Assembly: GCF_023015885.1 (NCBI RefSeq) | Contig: NZ_JALKBE010000006.1 | Span: forward strand, 124,001 to 188,000 | Reading direction: 5' to 3' | DNA length: 64,000 bases | DNA from: Aliiroseovarius sp. S1123 | Lineage (GTDB): Bacteria > Pseudomonadota > Alphaproteobacteria > Rhodobacterales > Rhodobacteraceae | In this document: in pieces, positions 32,534 through 39,749 of the stretch | How the letters are laid out: each line of letters begins with the position of its first letter | Numbering within the stretch: position 1 is the stretch's first letter | Translations under genes and position numbers: made by a program | The notes under the pieces: model-generated | Database searches by the model: none | What the model saw: only the letters and a program-made list of their open reading frames with translations | What the model was told of the DNA's origin: nothing

Positions 32534-34048
32534 TTACTTTTTCTTCCCGAAGCCAGACAGGCCGGGGGGAAGGCCACCGCCGCCCAGACCGGGCAGGCCA
32601 CCGGGCAGCTTGCCACCCATGGCTTTCGCCGCTTGTTCCAGCGCTTTCGGGTCCATCTGCGAGGGATCCATTCCACCCATATCGGGCATGCCGCCGCCTT
32701 TGCCAAACATGCCACCCATGGCCTGTTTCAGCATCTTGCCTTTGCCCATCTTGCCCATCTTCTTCATCATGTCGCCCATCTGACGCTGCATTTTCAGAAG
32801 CTTGTTCAGGTCGGACACTTCCATGCCCGCACCGGCGGCAATACGCTTTTTGCGGCTGGCTTGCAGGATCTGCGGATTGGCGCGCTCGCGCTTGGTCATC
32901 GACTGGATCAGCGCGATTTGCTGCTTCAGCACCTTGTCATCCATGCCGGCGGCTTCGGCCTGTTTGGCCATTTTGCCCATGCCCGGCATCATCCCCATAA
33001 TGCCCTGCATGCCGCCCATCTTGATCATCTGCTCCAGCTGCATCTTAAGGTCGTTCATGTTGAACTGACCCTTCTGGAAGCGCTTCATCATGCGCTCGGC
33101 TTGCTGGGCCTCGATGGTTTCTTGGGCTTTTTCAACAAGGGCAACGATGTCGCCCATGCCAAGAATACGGCCAGCGATCCGGTCGGGCTCGAAGGTTTCC
33201 AGCGCGTCCATCTTTTCGCCAAGACCGACGAACTTGATCGGCTTGCCTGTGACAGCTCGCATTGAGAGCGCCGCACCACCGCGTCCGTCACCATCCATAC
33301 GGGTCAGGACCACGCCCGAGATGCCGACCTTGTCGTCAAATTCCTGCGCGACCTCGACGGCGACCTGACCGGTCAGGCCATCGACCACCAGCAGGGTCTC
33401 GCGCGGGTTCACAACGGCCGAGACTTCCTCGACCTCGCCCATCAGGACTTCGTCGATGTGCAAACGGCCAGCGGTGTCGAGCATATAGACGTCATAGCCG
33501 CCCATCGTCGCCTGCTGCTTGGCACGTTTGGCAATGTCGACGGGCTTCTGGCCGGGAACGATCGGCAATGTGTCCACGCCAATCTGTTTACCCAGAACCG
33601 CCAGCTGATCCATAGCGGCCGGACGGTAGATATCAAGCGAGGCCATCAGAACCCGCTTGCCTTCTTTTTCTGTCAGACGCTTGGCCAGCTTCGCAGTGGT
33701 CGTGGTTTTACCACCACCTTGCAGACCGACCATCAGGATCGGGGCAGGGGGGCTGTCGACCTTCAGTGCGCCGGGTTCGCCTTCGCCGGTCAGAACGTCG
33801 ACCAGAGCGTCGTGCACAATCTTGACGACCTGCTGGCCGGGCGTAACCGATTTGGTCACGGCTTGACCGGTCGCTTGTTCCTGCACCTTCTTCACAAAGT
33901 CGCGGGCAACAGGCAGCGAGACGTCAGCCTCGAGCAAGGCCACACGCACTTCGCGCAGGGCGGTTTTTACATCATCTTCGGACAGCGCACCCTGTTTCGT
34001 CAGACGGTCAAAGACGCCAGACAGGCGATCTGAGAGGCTCTCGAACAT
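32534..34048 (-). CDS. ffh: Signal recognition particle protein Ffh (SRP54)
   Basis: GTPase that binds signal sequences emerging from the ribosome and, with 4.5S RNA and FtsY, delivers inner-membrane proteins to the translocon. The 504-residue protein has the N domain (MFESLSDRLSGVFDRL), G domain with GLQGGGKTTTTAKLAKR near residue 105, DTAGR near 190 and TRMDGDGRGGAALS near 250. The methionine-rich M domain (MMKRFQKGQFNMNDLKMQ) and an unusually Gly/Met-rich tail (GGGMPDMGGMDPSQMDPK) follow. The start at 34048 has AAAGGAG; the frame continues upstream without homology. It heads the operon ffh - GNAT - chorismate mutase - rpsP - bluB - rimM. Confidence 0.97.
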   Translation of the reverse strand: MFESLSDRLSGVFDRLTKQGALSEDDVKTALREVRVALLEADVSLPVARDFVKKVQEQATGQAVTKSVTPGQQVVKIVHDALVDVLTGEGEPGALKVDSPPAPILMVGLQGGGKTTTTAKLAKRLTEKEGKRVLMASLDIYRPAAMDQLAVLGKQIGVDTLPIVPGQKPVDIAKRAKQQATMGGYDVYMLDTAGRLHIDEVLMGEVEEVSAVVNPRETLLVVDGLTGQVAVEVAQEFDDKVGISGVVLTRMDGDGRGGAALSMRAVTGKPIKFVGLGEKMDALETFEPDRIAGRILGMGDIVALVEKAQETIEAQQAERMMKRFQKGQFNMNDLKMQLEQMIKMGGMQGIMGMMPGMGKMAKQAEAAGMDDKVLKQQIALIQSMTKRERANPQILQASRKKRIAAGAGMEVSDLNKLLKMQRQMGDMMKKMGKMGKGKMLKQAMGGMFGKGGGMPDMGGMDPSQMDPKALEQAAKAMGGKLPGGLPGLGGGGLPPGLSGFGKKK

Positions 34049-34126
34049 ATCTCGGCTCCTTTGCCGTTTCGTTTCCCCCAAGATAGGGGCGGGGTTGCGC
34101 TTTTCCAAACGCCCAAAACACGATGG

Positions 34127-34155
34127 CCCCTGTGGGCGTAACACGCTGACAGGGG
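34127..34155 (-). terminator. Hairpin between the DUF gene and ffh
   Basis: CCCCTGT (34127-34133) pairs with ACAGGGG (34149-34155). Inside, GCGT pairs with ACGC around a 3-base loop, with a 2x2 internal loop between the helices. It lies about 60 bases after the 34216-34719 gene and 80 bases before ffh, both on the minus strand, so it may end the first transcript or sit in the ffh leader. Confidence 0.45.
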
Positions 34156-34215
34156 GCGATCCCGGCATTGGGCCATGGGACCGGAAGTTTCGCACTTCCG
34201 AGATTTGGGGGTGAG

Positions 34216-34719
34216 TTACGGGGTTCGTGGCTCAGAGTCAAGCTGCATTGGGTTAGATCGCCCGTTCAGCCACGTATTGATGGCCTCGGTCGTGCGGCGA
34301 GGTCCAGACCCGTTGGTGTAATAAGATACCACCGGTAGGTTCGGCTGCCCGGTCATCACCAGAACCGGGCGATACATACTGGATCCATCGCGCCGTGTTT
34401 CCTCAAGCTCGGCTCCGCAGAGGGCGTCCAGCGGATAGACATCCTGTGCGTATCCAAAGAACGACCGCTTGCGCTTCACGATCTGTCCAGCGCGCGCATC
34501 GAAGATCAATTGCACCCGTCTGGCAAAAGCCAGAAAGCAGCCGCCCCATGTAAGCGTGCCTATGCCCGAAAACATAACACCAAACAGTATTTCACCTTGC
34601 ATCAAAGCGTTCGTCCCAATCCCCAGAAAGATCAGAAGACCTGCAATCATGCCGAGCGATAGCAGCCACGGCTTGTGGTCCAGAACCAGTAATTCGGGCG
34701 TGTTTGTCAGCGGTTTCAT
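34216..34719 (-). CDS. Membrane protein of unknown function with two helices
   Basis: A 167-residue protein I do not recognise. Two transmembrane helices close to the N-terminus (about residues 17-37 and 44-68) are followed by a roughly 100-residue cytoplasmic domain. The domain resembles a membrane-associated beta sheet (RVQLIFDARAGQIVKRKRS, then YPLDALCGAELEETRRDGSS), which recalls PH-like domains of bacterial membrane proteins. I use the ATG at 34719 (MKPLTNTPELLVLDH). The frame opens at a TTG ten codons earlier with no better ribosome-binding site. It is divergent to the stress protein gene. Confidence 0.65.
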   Translation of the reverse strand: MKPLTNTPELLVLDHKPWLLSLGMIAGLLIFLGIGTNALMQGEILFGVMFSGIGTLTWGGCFLAFARRVQLIFDARAGQIVKRKRSFFGYAQDVYPLDALCGAELEETRRDGSSMYRPVLVMTGQPNLPVVSYYTNGSGPRRTTEAINTWLNGRSNPMQLDSEPRTP

Positions 34720-34763
34720 GGTCTCAGGGTAGAAAGGAAAGCCCGACAAGAAAAGAGGGGTAT

Positions 34764-34777
34764 TTGACCTGTGTCAT
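34764..34777 (+). promoter_or_regulatory. FNR/CRP-type half-palindrome upstream of the stress protein gene
   Basis: TTGAC-CTGT-GTCAT at 34764-34777 is one base from the symmetric TTGAC-N4-GTCAA used by FNR-like regulators. It lies 67 bases before the usp start, the usual distance for activation. Oxygen control of universal stress proteins by FnrL/FixK-type regulators is common. Confidence 0.4.
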
Positions 34778-34844
34778 ATTCACCAGATCGTTCGCGCGTT
34801 ACGTATTGGGCAAGAAGACTTGAAGCCCATGAAGGAGCTGACTC

Positions 34845-35252
34845 ATGTATAAAAACATTCTGGTACCGATCGCACTTGACCACGATCGCAACACCGTTGA
34901 AGCGCTTGAGATTGCCAACGCCATTTCCGAAGATGGCGCCAAGATCACGGCACTCCACGTGATGGAGGAAGTCCCCGCTTATGTCGCCCAGTACCTGCCG
35001 GAAGGGCAGCTGGAAGACAATGTGAACGAGCTGGAACGCCGTTTGCAGGACGAGCTGAAGGACGCTCCGAATGTCTCGATCGCGGTGATTTCGGGCCACG
35101 CGGGCCATGCCATCGTGGATTACGCCAAAGACAACAACGTGGACTGCATCGTTGTCGCCTCGCACCGTCCTGGCCTGACAGACTTTTTCCTGGGATCGAC
35201 AGCCGCGCGTGTTGTACGCCATGCGCCCTGTGCGGTTCACGTGTCGCGCTGA
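34845..35252 (+). CDS. Universal stress protein (UspA family)
   Basis: A 135-residue single-domain Usp. It begins MYKNILVPIALDHDRNTVEAL, and the nucleotide-binding end is VVASHRPGLTDFFLGSTAARVVRHAPCAVHVSR (partial quotes: SHRPGLTDFFLGS and TAARVVRHAPCAVHV), matching the G-2x-G-9x-G-(S/T) ATP-binding pattern in form. Such proteins accumulate in starvation, oxygen limitation or stress. It has a good AAGGAG site, a candidate FNR-type box upstream and a clear terminator downstream, so it is a single-gene unit. Confidence 0.92.
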   Translation: MYKNILVPIALDHDRNTVEALEIANAISEDGAKITALHVMEEVPAYVAQYLPEGQLEDNVNELERRLQDELKDAPNVSIAVISGHAGHAIVDYAKDNNVDCIVVASHRPGLTDFFLGSTAARVVRHAPCAVHVSR

Positions 35253-35280
35253 CCTCTCTCCCTTCTTGCGTGACTGAATT

Positions 35281-35305
35281 GCGGGCCCCTTGTGGCCCGC
35301 TTTTT
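35281..35305 (+). terminator. Rho-independent terminator after the stress protein gene
   Basis: Stem GCGGGCC (35281-35287) and GGCCCGC (35294-35300) with a 6-base loop, followed directly by five Ts. Confidence 0.9.
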
Positions 35306-35338
35306 CATGCCTACATGATCCTCAACACAGGAGGATCC

Positions 35339-35728
35339 ATGATGAAATGTCCGGTAGACGGAACCGAGCTTTTGATGACCGAGCGCCAAGGGGTCGAGAT
35401 CGACTATTGCCCCAAATGCCGTGGTGTCTGGTTGGATCGGGGCGAGATGGACAAGATCATTGAAAAGGCGACCCCTGCGGTCGAATTGGATGATCCGGAT
35501 CCCTACGTCGCCCCACCGCCGCCCTCATCCAAGCCGATTTACCGCGACGAACCCATCCGCCAGCGCCCGCGTGAAGAGATGGAGCGCGGTGCTGGGTTGA
35601 AACCCGGAGGCTCGTACAAGCGCAAATATGATGAAGACCATGACGACGACGAGTATCGCCACGCCAAGCGGTATAAGAAAAAGCGCAAGAAATCGGTCCT
35701 GTCCGAGCTTTTCGACATCTTTGACTAA
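35339..35728 (+). CDS. TFIIB-type zinc-ribbon protein
   Basis: A 129-residue protein starting MMKCPVDGTELLMTERQGVE. A zinc ribbon (Cys in KCPVDG and CPKCRGVWLDRGE) occupies the first 45 residues; the VWLDRGEMDKI signature defines the zf-TFIIB family of small bacterial proteins. The rest is low-complexity: proline-rich (VAPPPPSSKP) then strongly charged, ending in a Lys-rich stretch and SVLSELFDIFD. Role unknown; nucleic-acid or protein binding is plausible. The ATG at 35339 follows AGGAGGA; the next codon is also ATG. Confidence 0.85.
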   Translation: MMKCPVDGTELLMTERQGVEIDYCPKCRGVWLDRGEMDKIIEKATPAVELDDPDPYVAPPPPSSKPIYRDEPIRQRPREEMERGAGLKPGGSYKRKYDEDHDDDEYRHAKRYKKKRKKSVLSELFDIFD

Positions 35729-35739
35729 CACTGTGGCAA

Positions 35740-35761
35740 GATCACATATTCATATGTGATC
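35740..35761. promoter_or_regulatory. 22-base perfect palindrome upstream of the ABM gene
   Basis: Arms GATCACATAT (35740-35749) and ATATGTGATC (35752-35761) around a TC centre, 37 bases before the start of the next gene. Followed by no T run, so it reads as an operator rather than a terminator. The regulator is unknown. Confidence 0.5.
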
Positions 35762-35798
35762 CAAATCGGGCTAGGCTTCTTTTTTCAAGGAGGAAGCC

Positions 35799-36119
35799 AT
35801 GCCCAAAATCAGCAAAGCCCCCGACTATCAAACCGTTATCACCACGTTCGAGATGACGCCCGGCACCTGTCAGGATCTTCTGGACGCGCTGACAGATGCC
35901 TACGAAAGCTTCATCTCGAAGCAACCGGGATTCGTCGGCGCGGGGCTTCACGTGAATGACGCCCAGACGCGGATTGCCAATTACAGCCAATGGAATCGCC
36001 GCGAGGATTTCCAAGCGATGCTGCGCACTGAAGAAATGCGCGAGCGAAACCGTAAAATCGCCACGCTGTGCAAAAGCTTCGAGCCCGTCATGTATGACGT
36101 GTTCGAGACCTATAACTGA
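35799..36119 (+). CDS. Antibiotic biosynthesis monooxygenase (ABM) domain protein
   Basis: A 106-residue protein with the ferredoxin-like ABM fold: YQTVITTFEMTPGTCQDLLD at the start, FISKQPGFVGAGLHVNDAQT near residue 40, and NYSQWNRREDFQAML near 65. ABM proteins include quinol monooxygenases, heme-degrading enzymes and many uncharacterised oligomers. The pattern (PGFVG, YSQW) is that of the general family and no substrate can be given. It has an AAGGAGGAA site. A 22-base palindrome sits in its promoter region. The periplasmic rhodanese gene follows after 20 bases. Confidence 0.85.
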   Translation: MPKISKAPDYQTVITTFEMTPGTCQDLLDALTDAYESFISKQPGFVGAGLHVNDAQTRIANYSQWNRREDFQAMLRTEEMRERNRKIATLCKSFEPVMYDVFETYN

Positions 36120-36139
36120 TCCCGACCGCAGGAGCCGAC

Positions 36140-36724
36140 ATGAAACCCTTTCTGATCGCGGCGGCCGTTGGCCTATTCGTCGCCCCCGTCTTTGCTGACG
36201 TAAACATTACCCCGGACATGCCTTGGGTGACGGTTCAGACCGAAGATGGCGAGGTTGAAATCTCGCGCATTGATGATCCCGCGCACGAGCTGTCGGGCGA
36301 ATGGGCGCGGACCTCGCGCAATTGCCCGAATTTCTGCGTGCAGCCGATGGTGCCCGCACCCGGTGTTACCCCGATTGGCGAACTGGAGCTTCTGAACATG
36401 TTGCAAGACCCTGACGCGATCGTGGTCGACAGCCGTGTCGCAGCGGATCACGAAACCGGAACCATTCCGGGTGCGATCTCGATCCCTTACAACGAAGCGA
36501 CGGACCGTCTGGACGAACTGGGTTGCGAGCTGGATTTCGACGGGTTTGATTGTGAAGCAGCCAAACCGGTGGCGCTGTTTTGCAACGGCAACTGGTGTGG
36601 TCAGTCCCCCACCGCCGCCCGCCGCATGATCGAAGCTGGCTTTCCCGCCGACAAGATCCACTATTATCGCGGGGGCATGCATGCGTGGCGGATGCTGGGT
36701 CTGACAGTGACGGGTGGCAGTTAA
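36140..36724 (+). CDS. Periplasmic rhodanese-like protein
   Basis: A 194-residue exported protein. The first 19 residues are a signal peptide (PFLIAAAVGLFVAPVFA). The rhodanese domain covers about residues 75-190, with DPDAIVVDSRVAADHETGTI, then a cysteine loop ALFCNGNWCGQSPTAARRMI and the final YYRGGMHAWRMLGLTV. The loop CNGNWCGQS has two cysteines, like periplasmic rhodaneses linked to PQQ-dependent alcohol oxidation (CXXCW-type), though the spacing here is C-x4-C. The protein may handle sulfur or act as a thiol relay. It follows the ABM gene closely and is probably co-transcribed. Confidence 0.85.
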   Translation: MKPFLIAAAVGLFVAPVFADVNITPDMPWVTVQTEDGEVEISRIDDPAHELSGEWARTSRNCPNFCVQPMVPAPGVTPIGELELLNMLQDPDAIVVDSRVAADHETGTIPGAISIPYNEATDRLDELGCELDFDGFDCEAAKPVALFCNGNWCGQSPTAARRMIEAGFPADKIHYYRGGMHAWRMLGLTVTGGS

Positions 36725-36816
36725 GCAACGGTCAGGTCTGCCACCATTGACCTTGGGAAGCGTCATCCCCATTCTTTAGGCACGCCGCTTGCCGGTCCGT
36801 ATGTAAGGAATGGGAT

Positions 36817-37212
36817 ATGCGTTATCGCATCCAACTGCTGAAAACTGCCGCTTTGGCGCTGGGCATGGCCTTGGCGTCACAAACTGCTGTGGCGCAAGAG
36901 CAGATCGGCGCGTTCACAGTCTTCATCGGAAAATCGGACCTGACGGACGAAAAAGGCGCGGCTTTGTCCGAGCCTTGGAAAGTCCTGCGCAGGGATCGGG
37001 CGAATTATCACCGTTTTGGTGTTAGTCAGTCCGGCGATCAGTGGGACCCGTATTTCGGCAGCAGCCAAAGCCGCAAAAGCCTTCAGGCGTTGGTCGCGCG
37101 TGGAAATGTGGACCCCAAGGCGGCCAAACGGCTGAGAAGTGGCGGGATTATCCTTGTGCACGTTTTTGGGCAGGGTGGCACACCCACGGCAATCAAGATT
37201 TCTGTTCCCTAA
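36817..37212 (+). CDS. Exported protein of unknown function
   Basis: A 131-residue protein with a signal peptide (MRYRIQLLKTAALALGMALA, cleavage after VAQ or nearby). The mature domain has a compact alpha/beta look (IGAFTVFIGKSDLTDEKG, YHRFGVSQSGDQWDPYFG) and a basic patch (AAKRLRSG) before the last strand (GIILVHVFGQG). No family was recognised. It is a single gene, with a TAAGGAATGGG ribosome-binding region, convergent with the lipoprotein gene 39 bases away. Confidence 0.65.
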   Translation: MRYRIQLLKTAALALGMALASQTAVAQEQIGAFTVFIGKSDLTDEKGAALSEPWKVLRRDRANYHRFGVSQSGDQWDPYFGSSQSRKSLQALVARGNVDPKAAKRLRSGGIILVHVFGQGGTPTAIKISVP

Positions 37213-37251
37213 GAAGAGCGTTGGACGCACGTTTGCTGAAACAGGCCGAGC

Positions 37252-37644
37252 TTACTCGGGATAGGCGCGTATGCACGCCTCTCGTGAGGCTGCCGCTGCG
37301 GGGGCAAGCTTGGCACGCTGCGCCTTGAGACGCGCCAACTTCTCGCGCACGTCGTCCATATCTACGGATACTGGCGTTTCGATTGTCTGAAACCGCGTTC
37401 TTGGGCAGGGAAACGGCTCTTTTCCCTCTACGCGGCAGATGCGCGTATAGGTGTAGGGGACGGTTTGCCGATGCAGCGCGTACCCGCGTTCCAACGTTTC
37501 TTCCAGTTCTTCGATCTGTGCGGATACCGCCCGGTATTCGGCCGTTTCACGCGCAATGCACTGTTTTTGCGGCGTGGCGCAGGCCGCAACCAGTGTCAGG
37601 GCGATCCCGAAGGCGGGCAGGCGCAGGCTGGATAGGGTAAACAT
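37252..37644 (-). CDS. Predicted lipoprotein of unknown function
   Basis: A 130-residue protein whose N-terminus is a type II signal peptide with lipobox LVAAC at residues 18-22, so it is probably lipid-anchored in the outer or inner membrane. The mature part is mainly helical (QCIARETAEYRAVSAQIEEL, and DDVREKLARLKAQRAKLAPA) around a short cysteine-containing loop (ICRVEGKEPFPCP). The two helical segments could form a coiled coil. The start at 37644 was chosen for the lipobox; the frame is open far upstream without sense. No function can be assigned. Confidence 0.65.
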   Translation of the reverse strand: MFTLSSLRLPAFGIALTLVAACATPQKQCIARETAEYRAVSAQIEELEETLERGYALHRQTVPYTYTRICRVEGKEPFPCPRTRFQTIETPVSVDMDDVREKLARLKAQRAKLAPAAAASREACIRAYPE

Positions 37645-37802
37645 GATACGCGCTCCGATACTCGAAATTCCTATGCGGCTATTATAGCGCGAACCTGTCC
37701 TGGGCAAAAGCATGTCTGCGCGACGCCGTTTGCCGCAAATATTCAATGTCGCTTGTGTGTATTGGGTGGTTTCGGTATCCGTGCACCAAAGGAGCAGATC
37801 AC

Positions 37803-39599
37803 ATGGCAAGACAGGCAGGTGCGTCCAGCGTCGAGATGGACGAACGCGAGAAATCCAAACGTATTGGCGCGCTGTCAGGTCTTTGGCCTTTCATGCGTCC
37901 CCATCGGATGTGGATGCTGGCGGCCTTCGTAGCACTTGTGTTCACCGCCGGGATCTCGCTGATCCTGCCCATCGCGGTGCGCCGTGTTGTGGACGGATTT
38001 GGCGAAGCCACGCCTCAGCTTCTGGACAAGTACTTCCTTGCTGCTCTTGGGGTTGCATCGCTGCTCGCGCTGGGGACGGGGCTGCGGTATTACCTTGTCA
38101 CGCGACTGGGCGAGCGGGTCGTGTCGGACATCCGCAAAGCGGTGTTTGCGCGCGTCGTGGGGATGAGCCCGGCCTTCTATGAGAAGGTCATGACCGGCGA
38201 AGTTCTGTCGCGGATCACAACCGACACCACGCTGATCCTGTCGGTGATTGGGTCGTCCGTGTCCGTGGCGCTGCGCAATGTGTTCATCTTCATTGGCGGC
38301 ATCATCCTGATGCTGTTCACCTCGGCCAAGCTGACCGGGCTGGTTCTGTTGATCGTGCCGGTCGTCATTGTGCCGATCATCGTTCTGGGCCGCCGCCTGC
38401 GCGTGCTGGGGCGTGAAAATCAGGAATGGATCGCCAAAAGCTCGGGCAATGCGTCCGAAGCTTTGCTGTCGGTTCAAACCGTGCAGGCGTTCACCCATGA
38501 AGACCTCAGCCGTACCGAGTTCTCGCGCCTGACCGAGGAAAGCTTCCTGTCTGCCAAGCGCCGGATTCTGACCCGCGCGATCATGACGGTGATCGTGATC
38601 TCTCTGATCTTTTCGGGCGTCGTGGGCGTCTTGTGGATCGGGATGCGCGATGTGACTACAGGCGAGGTGTCCATCGGGGCGCTGGTCCAGTTCGTGATCT
38701 ATGCCGTGATGGTTGCCGGCGCCGTCGGTGCCCTGTCCGAGATTTGGAGCGAACTTCAGCGCGCAGCAGGGGCCACCGAACGTCTGGTCGAGCTTCTGAA
38801 TGCCGAGGATCAGGTGAAAGATCCCGCCCAACCCATCGCGATCACCGAACGCCCGACCGGTGCACTGACCTTTGACGATGTGACCTTCCACTATCCCGCG
38901 CGCCCTAATCAGGCCGCGTTGGAAGGGATCACGCTGGATGTCACTGCGGGCGAAACGGTTGCGCTTGTTGGCCCGTCGGGCGCAGGTAAGACAACCATCG
39001 TGCAGCTGATCCAGCGCTTCTATGACCCCGAAAGCGGGGCGGTGAAGTTGGATGGCGTCGACCTGCGCGACATGCGCCGTGATGACTTCCGACAATATGT
39101 TGCCCTTGTCCCGCAAGACGCGGTGATCTTTGCAGCATCGGCCCGTGACAACATTCGCTTTGGTCGCCCCGACGCCACCGATGCCGAGGTCGAGGCCGCC
39201 GCCAAAGCTGCTGCTGCCCATGACTTCCTGTCGCGCCTGCCCGAAGGCTATGACACCTATGTCGGCGAACGCGGCGTGATGCTGTCGGGTGGCCAGAAGC
39301 AACGTATCGCCATCGCCCGCGCCATCCTGCGCGACGCACCCATCCTGCTTTTGGACGAGGCGACCTCGGCCCTTGATGCGGAAAGCGAACGTCTGGTGCA
39401 GGGCGCGGTGGACGAGCTGGCCCAGGGCCGCACCACCCTGATTGTGGCGCACCGTCTGGCGACCGTGAAGAAGGCCGACCGGATCGTGGTCTTTGACGAA
39501 GGCCGGATCGTGGCACAAGGCACCCATGACGAACTGGTCGCCCAAGATGGTCTCTATGCGCGTTTGGCGCGGCTTCAGTTCACCGAAGGCCAGATTTAA
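37803..39599 (+). CDS. ABC exporter, fused permease and ATPase
   Basis: A 598-residue half-transporter that works as a homodimer. Residues about 45-330 form the six-helix exporter domain (type 1). Residues about 355-590 form the ATPase, with Walker A GPSGAGKTTIV near 396, Q-loop VPQDAVIFA, signature [14 protein letters not shown] and Walker B ILLLDEATSALD near 520. It is closest in layout to the MsbA/multidrug group, and orthologues in alphaproteobacteria are usually annotated as general ABC transporters. Substrate unknown; lipids or hydrophobic compounds are likely. The start at 37803 has AAAGGAG. Confidence 0.9.
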   Translation: MARQAGASSVEMDEREKSKRIGALSGLWPFMRPHRMWMLAAFVALVFTAGISLILPIAVRRVVDGFGEATPQLLDKYFLAALGVASLLALGTGLRYYLVTRLGERVVSDIRKAVFARVVGMSPAFYEKVMTGEVLSRITTDTTLILSVIGSSVSVALRNVFIFIGGIILMLFTSAKLTGLVLLIVPVVIVPIIVLGRRLRVLGRENQEWIAKSSGNASEALLSVQTVQAFTHEDLSRTEFSRLTEESFLSAKRRILTRAIMTVIVISLIFSGVVGVLWIGMRDVTTGEVSIGALVQFVIYAVMVAGAVGALSEIWSELQRAAGATERLVELLNAEDQVKDPAQPIAITERPTGALTFDDVTFHYPARPNQAALEGITLDVTAGETVALVGPSGAGKTTIVQLIQRFYDPESGAVKLDGVDLRDMRRDDFRQYVALVPQDAVIFAASARDNIRFGRPDATDAEVEAAAKAAAAHDFLSRLPEGYDTYVGERGVMLSGGQKQRIAIARAILRDAPILLLDEATSALDAESERLVQGAVDELAQGRTTLIVAHRLATVKKADRIVVFDEGRIVAQGTHDELVAQDGLYARLARLQFTEGQI

Positions 39600-39642
39600 G
39601 CACCCCTCGCGAAAATCTCGGTCATACGCTACGTCGCTTACC

Positions 39643-39657
39643 TTCCGTAAACGTCAA
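39643..39657 (+). promoter_or_regulatory. Candidate LiuR-like motif upstream of the acyl-CoA synthetase
   Basis: The minus-strand reading is TTGACGTTTACGGAA, near the known LiuR (MerR family) consensus for fatty and branched-chain acid catabolic genes (TT-x-ACGT-TT-ACGT-x-AA). It lies about 90 bases before the start of the acyl-CoA synthetase gene. One arm is imperfect. Confidence 0.3.
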
Positions 39658-39749
39658 TTCCACGTCACGTCAGACTTGCGAGCAATGGCGTTTCGGACCA
39701 TTCTCAGCTTCCAAACAGGCCCGAAAAATGGGCTAAGGGAGGATGTAGG

